Assembly: GCA_902627335.1 (NCBI GenBank)
Contig: CACOIV010000003.1
Coordinates: forward strand, 1 to 64,000
Source: an uncultured Prochlorococcus sp.
GTDB taxonomy: Bacteria; Cyanobacteriota; Cyanobacteriia; PCC-6307; Cyanobiaceae
Length of the DNA stretch: 64,000 bases
Direction: 5' to 3'
Under the pieces are notes generated by a model. It ran no database searches, had not been told where the DNA came from, and saw only the letters and a list, made by a program, of their open reading frames with translations. Positions 58,272 through 64,000 of the stretch are shown piece by piece; the first letter of the stretch is position 1; every line of letters starts with the position of its first letter. A program made the position numbers and the translations under genes.

Positions 58272-58400
58272 CTATACCCTCTGACTCCAGTAAATAGTAG
58301 CTCCGATTGCTTCTAATTCCAGTCTCCTACTTCTTGCTGAAGATAAAGGAACTACTTCCTTTGATCTCCTGCCATTAATCAAAAACTCTAGTAAAACCAA
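58272..58400 (-). CDS. Candidate small ORF, 42 residues, upstream of psbA
   Basis: In the 453-base gap between the aspartoacylase-like gene and psbA, the minus strand has an open frame from a TTG at 58400 to TAG at 58272. It reads VLLEFLINGRRSKEVVPLSS and goes on through a Leu-Glu-Leu-Glu and Ala-Ile-Gly-Ala-Thr-Ile-Tyr-Trp run. The stretch is about 39 percent GC by my hand count, clearly above its flanks. The protein has a sensible hydrophobic pattern and ends Trp-Ser-Gln-Arg-Val. No Shine-Dalgarno is obvious. It could instead be a structured RNA, as CTTC-GAAG and GGAA-TTCC hairpins can be drawn. Function unknown. Confidence 0.45.
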   Translation of the reverse strand: MVLLEFLINGRRSKEVVPLSSARSRRLELEAIGATIYWSQRV

Positions 58401-58489
58401 TTTTGAGAGTAAAATATTAAGAAAATCTTAAATCATAAAGCCACTCTTTCTGTATAAATTAGTAAATCCTCTAATTTTTTATACAATTT

Positions 58490-58519
58490 TTTACACATTT
58501 TTCGTGATTTTGGTTTAAA
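58490..58519 (+). promoter_or_regulatory. psbA: Possible psbA promoter
   Basis: TTTACA (58490-58495) and TTTAAA (58514-58519) are 18 bases apart, a plausible sigma-70-type pair ahead of psbA. TATACA at about 58480-58485 is a competing -10 box. In this AT-rich sequence neither is decisive. Confidence 0.3.
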
Positions 58520-58535
58520 GTTTTAGGAGCAGATT

Positions 58536-58565
58536 ATGTCTGCTTTTATTTACACGCCTATTTAA
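58536..58565 (+). CDS. Nine-codon leader ORF upstream of psbA
   Basis: An ATG at 58536 opens a nine-codon frame, MSAFIYTPI, ending in TAA at 58563-58565. AGGAG at 58525-58529 lies six bases before the ATG, the best Shine-Dalgarno in this region, while psbA itself (58586) has no evident one. A perfect 6-bp hairpin, GCCTAT-TTA-ATAGGC at 58556-58570, covers the leader stop codon and ends 15 bases before the psbA ATG. The arrangement suggests translational control of psbA; this is inferred from the sequence. Confidence 0.45.
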   Translation: MSAFIYTPI

Positions 58566-58585
58566 TAGGCATACCTTACGAACTC

Positions 58586-59668
58586 ATGACAACTATTCAG
58601 CAGCAGCGTTCATCGCTGTTAAAGGGTTGGCCACAGTTCTGTGAGTGGGTAACATCAACTAACAACAGAATTTATGTTGGTTGGTTTGGAGTTTTAATGA
58701 TTCCATGCTTACTTGCAGCAGCGGCTTGCTTCATTGTTGCTTTTATCGCAGCACCACCAGTAGACATCGACGGAATCAGAGAGCCAGTTGCTGGTTCATT
58801 CCTATATGGAAACAACATCATTTCAGGTGCGGTTGTTCCTTCATCTAATGCTATTGGTCTTCACTTCTACCCAATCTGGGAAGCAGCGACTGTAGATGAG
58901 TGGCTATACAATGGTGGCCCTTACCAACTTGTAATTTTCCACTTCCTAATCGGTATCTCAGCATACATGGGAAGACAGTGGGAGCTTTCATACCGTTTAG
59001 GTATGCGTCCATGGATCTGTGTTGCATATTCTGCACCAGTTTCAGCAGCTTTCGCAGTATTCCTTGTATACCCATTCGGTCAAGGTTCATTCTCTGACGG
59101 AATGCCTCTAGGTATCTCTGGTACATTCAACTTCATGTTTGTATTCCAGGCTGAGCACAACATTCTTATGCACCCATTCCACATGGCTGGTGTTGCTGGA
59201 ATGTTCGGTGGATCATTATTCTCTGCAATGCATGGTTCATTGGTAACATCATCTCTAATTAGAGAAACAACTGGTCTTGAGTCACAAAACTATGGCTACA
59301 AGTTCGGTCAAGAAGAAGAAACATACAACATCGTTGCAGCTCATGGCTACTTCGGTCGTTTGATCTTCCAATATGCAAGTTTCAATAACAGCAGAAGTCT
59401 TCACTTCTTCCTAGCTGTATTCCCTGTTGTATGCGTATGGCTTACATCTATGGGTATTTGCACAATGGCATTTAACCTAAATGGTTTCAACTTCAACCAG
59501 TCAGTTGTTGACGCTAACGGTAAAATCGTTCCTACATGGGGTGATGTACTTAACCGTGCAAACTTAGGTATGGAAGTAATGCACGAGCGTAACGCTCACA
59601 ACTTCCCACTCGATTTAGCAGCTGCTGAGTCTACATCTGTAGCTCTTACAGCTCCTGCAATCGGCTAA
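58586..59668 (+). CDS. psbA: Photosystem II D1 reaction-centre protein
   Basis: D1 binds the P680 chlorophylls, pheophytin, QB and part of the Mn cluster; it is a thylakoid membrane protein with five transmembrane helices. At 360 residues it has one extra residue near the N-terminus relative to common cyanobacterial D1. [52 protein letters not shown] and [13 protein letters not shown] are diagnostic. The residue equivalent to position 130 is Gln, and maturation should occur after the Ala of LDLA. The gene is distinctly richer in C-ending codons (TTC, TAC, AAC) than its neighbours, as expected for high expression. Confidence 0.99.
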   Translation: MTTIQQQRSSLLKGWPQFCEWVTSTNNRIYVGWFGVLMIPCLLAAAACFIVAFIAAPPVDIDGIREPVAGSFLYGNNIISGAVVPSSNAIGLHFYPIWEAATVDEWLYNGGPYQLVIFHFLIGISAYMGRQWELSYRLGMRPWICVAYSAPVSAAFAVFLVYPFGQGSFSDGMPLGISGTFNFMFVFQAEHNILMHPFHMAGVAGMFGGSLFSAMHGSLVTSSLIRETTGLESQNYGYKFGQEEETYNIVAAHGYFGRLIFQYASFNNSRSLHFFLAVFPVVCVWLTSMGICTMAFNLNGFNFNQSVVDANGKIVPTWGDVLNRANLGMEVMHERNAHNFPLDLAAAESTSVALTAPAIG

Positions 59669-59688
59669 GCTTAAGGTTCTTAAAATAA

Positions 59689-59716
59689 AGACTCCCCATC
59701 GGGGGGTCTTTTTTTT
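59689..59716 (+). terminator. Rho-independent terminator of psbA
   Basis: AGACTCCCC, loop ATC, GGGGGGTCT forms a nine-pair stem (one G-T pair) followed by eight Ts at 59709-59716. It lies 20 bases beyond the psbA stop and is the strongest intrinsic terminator in the window, in keeping with psbA being monocistronic. Confidence 0.95.
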
Positions 59717-59771
59717 ATGTCTTATTTTTTTAAACTTTCATATAATAAAAAATAAATTACTTAAATCATTT

Positions 59772-60869
59772 ATGGGTAATACATTCGGAAAAATTTTTAA
59801 GATAAGTACTTTTGGTGAGTCCCATGGCGGTGCTGTAGGAGTGATTTTAGATGGATGTCCACCTAGTTTAAAGTTAAACATTAATTTAATTCAAAAGGAA
59901 TTAGATAGAAGAAGGCCAGGTCAGAGTCAAATAACCACTCCAAGAAATGAGGCTGATAAAGTAGAGATATTGAGTGGTATAAAAGGTAATCTTACTCTTG
60001 GAACACCCATCGCGATGGTTGTGAGGAATAAGGATCAGAAACCAAATGATTACGATAATTTAGAAAAGGTTTTTAGGCCTTCACATGCGGATGGTACATA
60101 TCATTTGAAATATGGAATTCAAGCTGATTCTGGAGGAGGACGAGCATCAGCTCGAGAAACTATAGGAAGAGTAGCTGGGGGGGCTATTGCAAAACAATTA
60201 CTTAAAAAATTACATGACATTGAAATTTTATCTTGGGTTCAGAGAATACATAATATAGAATCAGATATTAAGCATGATGAAATAACTTCTGAAAAAATTG
60301 ATTCAAATATTGTGAGATGCCCTGATGATAAAATTGCAAGTAATATGATATCTCGAATACAGGAATTGCAGAAAAAAGGAGATTCTTGTGGAGGAGTTAT
60401 TGAATGTTTAGTAAGAAATATGCCAGGAGGCCTTGGTATGCCAGTTTTCGATAAGTTAGAAGCAGATTTAGCAAAAGCTTTAATGTCTCTTCCTGCAACA
60501 AAAGGATTTGAAATAGGATCAGGATTTGATGGAACTTATTTAACTGGTAGTGAACATAATGATCCATTTGTATTCTCAAAGGATAAAAATAGATTGAAAA
60601 CTATTGCAAACAAATCTGGAGGTATTCAAGGAGGAATAAGTAATGGAGAAGACTTAAAAATGAGAATAGCTTTTAAGCCCACTGCAACAATAAAAAAAGA
60701 ACAGCAAACTGTTACTTCAGAAGGTAAAGAAGTGATTTTAAAAGCCAAAGGAAGACATGATCCTTGTGTCCTCCCAAGAGCGGTACCGATGGTAGATTCT
60801 ATGGTTGCTTTAGTTCTAGCAGATCATTTACTTTTGCATCATGCGCAATGTCAAATATTGAATGAGTAA
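59772..60869 (+). CDS. aroC: Chorismate synthase
   Basis: AroC makes chorismate from EPSP with reduced FMN, the last step of the shikimate pathway. [30 protein letters not shown] at the N-terminus is diagnostic, with [36 protein letters not shown] and [10 protein letters not shown]. Length 365 is usual. Chorismate feeds both tryptophan (trpB, trpG) and phylloquinone (menF) genes elsewhere in the window. It lies 55 bases after the psbA terminator and converges on the aldolase-like gene. Confidence 0.97.
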   Translation: MGNTFGKIFKISTFGESHGGAVGVILDGCPPSLKLNINLIQKELDRRRPGQSQITTPRNEADKVEILSGIKGNLTLGTPIAMVVRNKDQKPNDYDNLEKVFRPSHADGTYHLKYGIQADSGGGRASARETIGRVAGGAIAKQLLKKLHDIEILSWVQRIHNIESDIKHDEITSEKIDSNIVRCPDDKIASNMISRIQELQKKGDSCGGVIECLVRNMPGGLGMPVFDKLEADLAKALMSLPATKGFEIGSGFDGTYLTGSEHNDPFVFSKDKNRLKTIANKSGGIQGGISNGEDLKMRIAFKPTATIKKEQQTVTSEGKEVILKAKGRHDPCVLPRAVPMVDSMVALVLADHLLLHHAQCQILNE

Positions 60870-60876
60870 TATTTGA

Positions 60877-61548
60877 TTAGTTTAATTTCATTTTTAAATA
60901 TTGAAATATCTGCGGGTCAAAATTTTCACCATTAAAACCTTTTTGACCAATGATGATAGCTTTATATCCTAAGGATTTATAGTCATCCAAGTCTTTTATT
61001 GATAAATCTCCTGCGCCGATAAATGTAATCTTTTTAAAATCGTTTAAATCTAATATTGTTTCCTTTTCTTTTACAGGAAAAATCTTGATTATTTTGCAAT
61101 TATAAGAAATAGCCTCGTTTAGATGATTTAATTGTCTTAAGCCGGGAATGAGTAAGAAATTGTTTTCTTTGCTGTAATTAAATAATTCTTTATCCCAGAA
61201 TCTCATCATTGAGAAGTTTAATCCAATCTGTAAAGAATCATCTATAGACTTTTTATTTTTAATAGTTGATGAGCCTATTTGAACATTAGGAAATTTTAAT
61301 CTCAATCTTTGCATTAAAGTTAACCAGTTATCATTGTCTTCCCACGGTAATTCAAGAAACTTTAATCCAGAATCTATAATTTTTTCAACTCTTTGTAAAA
61401 ATTCATTTTGATTGGTTTTGTTCTCATAGATATTTTTTCTAGGTCTTGCAAGCAGTATAAATGGGTGTTCTGAAATTTTTTTTTGGAATATATTTATTTT
61501 TTCTGTATATTTGGAATTTAGATAATCATCATTATAAATAATTTGCAA
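60877..61548 (-). CDS. KDPG/KHG aldolase-family protein, active site divergent
   Basis: A 223-residue TIM-barrel protein related to 2-keto-3-deoxy-6-phosphogluconate aldolase. The Schiff-base Lys is in CKIIKIFPVK (Lys155, compare KFFPAE), the Glu in LKFLELPWED (Glu66), and the GSST and PGLRQLN loops fit the usual GSGT and PGVATP places. The Arg that normally follows the Glu by four residues is missing here. Entner-Doudoroff activity is therefore plausible but not shown. The TTG at 61548 makes the start overlap the ftsH end by 17 bases. An upstream ftsH suggests co-transcription. Confidence 0.75.
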   Translation of the reverse strand: MQIIYNDDYLNSKYTEKINIFQKKISEHPFILLARPRKNIYENKTNQNEFLQRVEKIIDSGLKFLELPWEDNDNWLTLMQRLRLKFPNVQIGSSTIKNKKSIDDSLQIGLNFSMMRFWDKELFNYSKENNFLLIPGLRQLNHLNEAISYNCKIIKIFPVKEKETILDLNDFKKITFIGAGDLSIKDLDDYKSLGYKAIIIGQKGFNGENFDPQIFQYLKMKLN

Positions 61549-63388
61549 CTTTTACCTCTGAACGATTTATTAGATCTTGTATGTCTTCAGAGTCTATAGT
61601 TTCTCTTTCTATAAGCATTTCAGCCATTTCATCCAACATTCCTCTATTTTCAGTCAGAACTTTTGTAGCTCTTTTGTAAGCAGAATCAACTAGTTCTGAA
61701 ACTTCAGAATCAATAGTTGCAGCAGTATCTTCTGAGAAATCTCTTTCTGAAGCTATATCTCTGCCTAAAAACATACCACCTTGTGATCTACCTAACGCTA
61801 CAGGACCAATTTTTTCACTCATTCCAAATTTTGTAATCATTTGTCTAGCAACGTTAGCAACCTGCTGCAAATCATTAGATGCCCCTGTAGTAACTTCTTC
61901 TTCTCCATATACTATTTCTTCCGCAACTCGACCCCCCAAAGCAACTGCCATTTGATTTTGTAAGTATGATCTGGAATAAAGACCTGATTCCATTCTTTCT
62001 TCACTTGGAGTAAAAAATGTTAATCCACCAGCTTGCCCTCTTGGAATAATTGAAACTTTAGCAACAGGATCATAGTCAGGCATTAAAGCTCCAACTATTG
62101 CATGCCCTGCCTCATGGTATGCAACTAATTCCTTCTTTCTATCACTAATTACCCTATCTTTTTTTTCTGGTCCTGCCATAACCCTTTCAATTGCATCACC
62201 TACTTCATCATTACTAACTTTGTCTAATTCTCTTCTTGCGGCAAGTATAGCTGCTTCATTTAAAAGATTTGCTAAATCAGCCCCTGTGAAACCAGGAGTT
62301 CTTCTAGCAACTTTATCTAAATCAACGTCTTTAGACAAAGTTTTATCCTTAGCATGGACATTTAATATCTGAAGCCTACCTGCATAATCTGGCCTATCAA
62401 CAGTAACCTGTCTATCAAATCTTCCTGGTCTCATCAAAGCTGAGTCGAGAACGTCAGGTCTATTCGTAGCAGCTACAATAATAATTCCAGAATTCCCTTC
62501 AAAACCGTCCATTTCAGTTAAAAGTTGGTTTAAAGTCTGTTCTCTTTCATCGTTTCCGCCCCCTAGGCCTGCACCTCTCTGTCTACCTACTGCATCAATT
62601 TCATCGATGAAAACTATACAAGGAGCATTTTTCTTTGCTTGCTCAAATAAATCCCTAACTCTGCTTGCACCAACTCCAACAAACATTTCAACAAATTCAG
62701 ATCCAGAAATTGAGAAAAATGGAACACCTGCTTCACCAGCAACAGCTTTTGCCAAGAGAGTCTTTCCTGTTCCTGGAGGGCCAACTAAAAGAACTCCTTT
62801 AGGTATCTTAGCGCCAACAGCGGTGAATCTATCTGGGCTTTTAAGAAAATCTACAACCTCAGAAAGTTCTAGCTTAGAGCCTTCGACTCCAGCAACATCA
62901 GCGAAAGTTACTTTAGTAGAGGGTTCCATCTGCAAACGAGCTTTGCTTTTACCAAAACTCATAGCAGGATTACCACCTCCACCTCCTGAGCCTCCTTGAG
63001 CTCTTCTAAATAAGAAAAATAAGCCACCTATTAACAAAACTGGAAATAGTAGACTACTTAAAGCTTGTTGCCATGGGTTAGCTAATCTTGTTGGTTGAAC
63101 TGCAATATCTACATCATTTTCAGTCAATATTTTGAGCAAATCTTTATCTGGTGCTAAGTTTACTTCTGATCTACTTCCGTCATTTTCAACTACTTGCGCT
63201 GTTCCATTGTCAGGTGAAATTAAAACTCTACTTACTTCTTTTTCTTGAACAGCTTCAATAAAATCACTATACCTCAAAGTTTTAGTAGCATTTTCGGCAT
63301 TAGGCTTATCTAATATAGATGTGCCAACAAAAATCACAGCTATTACTGCTAGAACATAAAGTCCGACGTTTCTCCAGCGTTTGTTCAC
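61532..63388 (-). CDS. ftsH: ATP-dependent zinc metalloprotease FtsH
   Basis: A 618-residue membrane protease with two N-terminal transmembrane helices (about 8-25 and 108-127). AAA+ features are [14 protein letters not shown] (Walker A), [15 protein letters not shown] (Walker B) and the ATNRPDVLD second region of homology. The peptidase domain carries HEAGH with the zinc ligands. Family members degrade damaged D1 and other membrane proteins in photosystem II repair; psbA lies only 2 kb away, though on the other strand. The GTG at 63388 is the start. Close paralogues exist in cyanobacteria, so the subclass is not decided. Confidence 0.96.
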   Translation of the reverse strand: MNKRWRNVGLYVLAVIAVIFVGTSILDKPNAENATKTLRYSDFIEAVQEKEVSRVLISPDNGTAQVVENDGSRSEVNLAPDKDLLKILTENDVDIAVQPTRLANPWQQALSSLLFPVLLIGGLFFLFRRAQGGSGGGGGNPAMSFGKSKARLQMEPSTKVTFADVAGVEGSKLELSEVVDFLKSPDRFTAVGAKIPKGVLLVGPPGTGKTLLAKAVAGEAGVPFFSISGSEFVEMFVGVGASRVRDLFEQAKKNAPCIVFIDEIDAVGRQRGAGLGGGNDEREQTLNQLLTEMDGFEGNSGIIIVAATNRPDVLDSALMRPGRFDRQVTVDRPDYAGRLQILNVHAKDKTLSKDVDLDKVARRTPGFTGADLANLLNEAAILAARRELDKVSNDEVGDAIERVMAGPEKKDRVISDRKKELVAYHEAGHAIVGALMPDYDPVAKVSIIPRGQAGGLTFFTPSEERMESGLYSRSYLQNQMAVALGGRVAEEIVYGEEEVTTGASNDLQQVANVARQMITKFGMSEKIGPVALGRSQGGMFLGRDIASERDFSEDTAATIDSEVSELVDSAYKRATKVLTENRGMLDEMAEMLIERETIDSEDIQDLINRSEVKVANYL

Positions 63389-63434
63389 GTTAATAATTTC
63401 TTGTTGTTTATATACTACTAATAATAAATCAATA

Positions 63435-64000
63435 TTAAGACTGTCTTAGAACATCTACTACACTTTTAAAAGCGAACCATTCGGGAATAGGTTCTCCATT
63501 TCTTAATCTTTTTCTAAATTCGGTACCGCTTAGTTTCTTGATTTTATAATTTTCTTTGGATGCTTCTTCTGCTGTAATATACCCCTTTTCTTCTGTATAA
63601 ACTAAATTTTTTGAAGGAACAATTTTCATATCTAGCTCTAACATTATTGATTTTGCAAAATTTTGCGCATCATATGGCCCATAAAAATCTTCTCCTGTAA
63701 CTGAAGATTTACAACCTGCCATATCCCTACCAATTATGAAATGGGTGCAACCATAATTTCTTCTAATTAACATATGCTGCAAAGCTTCTCTAGGTCCTGC
63801 CATATGCATTGAATAAGGTAAAAATGCCCATTTTATGTTGTTGTCAGATATTTCCTCTGATAATTTTTTATATGTTAAATATCTTATTTTGCCTGGTATA
63901 TCATCTTGCTGGGTTGGTCCACAAGTTGGATGAACAAGTACAACTGCATTTTTTGAGACATTTTCTGAGGTTAATGCGTTAGTGAATAACTCATAATGAG
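63435..64000 (-). CDS. sat: ATP sulfurylase (sulfate adenylyltransferase), 5' end beyond window
   Basis: The minus-strand frame ends at 63435 and stays open to the window edge, so the N-terminus is missing. The visible 188 residues include a VVLVHPTCGPTQQDD segment and then MHMAGPREALQHMLIRRNYGCTHFIIGRDMAG, the ATP/APS-binding region of Sat, and end in FAFKSVVDVLRQS. The enzyme makes APS from ATP and sulfate, the first step of sulfate activation. It is the first gene upstream of ftsH on this strand, with 46 bases between. cysC, the next enzyme, is at 2.7 kb. Confidence 0.95.
   Translation of the reverse strand, partial: HYELFTNALTSENVSKNAVVLVHPTCGPTQQDDIPGKIRYLTYKKLSEEISDNNIKWAFLPYSMHMAGPREALQHMLIRRNYGCTHFIIGRDMAGCKSSVTGEDFYGPYDAQNFAKSIMLELDMKIVPSKNLVYTEEKGYITAEEASKENYKIKKLSGTEFRKRLRNGEPIPEWFAFKSVVDVLRQS

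Noticed and set aside
58433-58498. A 21-codon minus-strand ORF from an ATG at 58498, over the psbA promoter area
   Set aside because: Very short, AT-rich and with no supporting signal; it overlaps likely promoter elements.
62607-62999. A 130-codon ORF on the plus strand inside ftsH
   Set aside because: It lies antisense to the ATPase domain of a clear ftsH gene and has the low-complexity Ser/Thr/Pro pattern of a shadow frame.

Overview
The window is core chromosome of a Prochlorococcus-like marine picocyanobacterium, most likely a high-light-adapted strain. The evidence is very AT-rich coding DNA, tiny or negative intergenic gaps, frequent TTG/GTG starts, and gene content that includes psbA, chlM, ndhH, CP12, phylloquinone genes and a bicA-sbtA-sbtB bicarbonate locus. 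I cannot name the strain from sequence alone. I see no rRNA, tRNA, insertion sequence, prophage, CRISPR array or integration site.

Layout. 1-8.7 kb: a truncated exported protein, a rhodanese, trpB, SUI1/eIF1-like factor, cysC, purE, chlM, a NarL-type response regulator, a NifS/IscS cysteine desulfurase, rsmH and ndhH. 8.7-13.8 kb: a phylloquinone (vitamin K1) cluster (DHNA-CoA thioesterase, menE, menC, menA, menF). 13.8-24.4 kb: gshB-grxC, then prfB with a programmed +1 frameshift, a small membrane protein, ybeY, dgkA, trpG and an exported metallo-beta-lactamase-fold protein; facing these are argS-hisC, nadC and mnmE, then a DUF2062 protein. 24.4-36.5 kb: relA/spoT, a double-ATPase ABC protein, rbgA-rluD, pgk, murG, a CobD-like aminotransferase, pyrD and rnhA. 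36.5-42.7 kb: the ribosomal block, read on the minus strand as clpB-like, secE, nusG, rplK, rplA, rplJ, rplL, with a hairpin leader before rplJ and another hairpin after rplL. 43-50.5 kb: eno, a UbiB-family kinase, a thioredoxin-reductase-like flavoprotein that lacks a recognisable NADPH site, and the bicA-sbtA-sbtB operon. 50.7-58.1 kb: hemB, a VOC protein, mutS2, obgE, CP12, a glutathione transferase and an aspartoacylase-like hydrolase. 58.1-64 kb: psbA with a long leader and a strong terminator, aroC, a divergent KDPG-aldolase-family gene, ftsH, and ATP sulfurylase cut by the window edge.

How the genes fit together. Much of the window serves photosynthesis: carbon import (bicA/sbtA/sbtB), Calvin-cycle control (CP12), photosystem II (psbA, and ftsH, the family that clears damaged D1), photosystem I quinone (men genes), chlorophyll and haem (hemB, chlM) and cyclic electron flow (ndhH). 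The rest is translation, nucleotide, amino-acid and sulfur metabolism.

I found no multi-gene system that looks wholly undescribed. The best leads are small. One is a GC-richer 129-base small ORF or RNA upstream of psbA. Another is a 9-codon leader ORF with a Shine-Dalgarno just before psbA. A third is a recurrent one-base spacing between the stop codons of convergent genes (six of fifteen pairs, mostly TAA-N-TTA). The remainder are proteins of known families that lack diagnostic residues: the thioredoxin reductase-like protein, SbtB, CP12, the KDPG aldolase-like protein and the MBL-fold protein.
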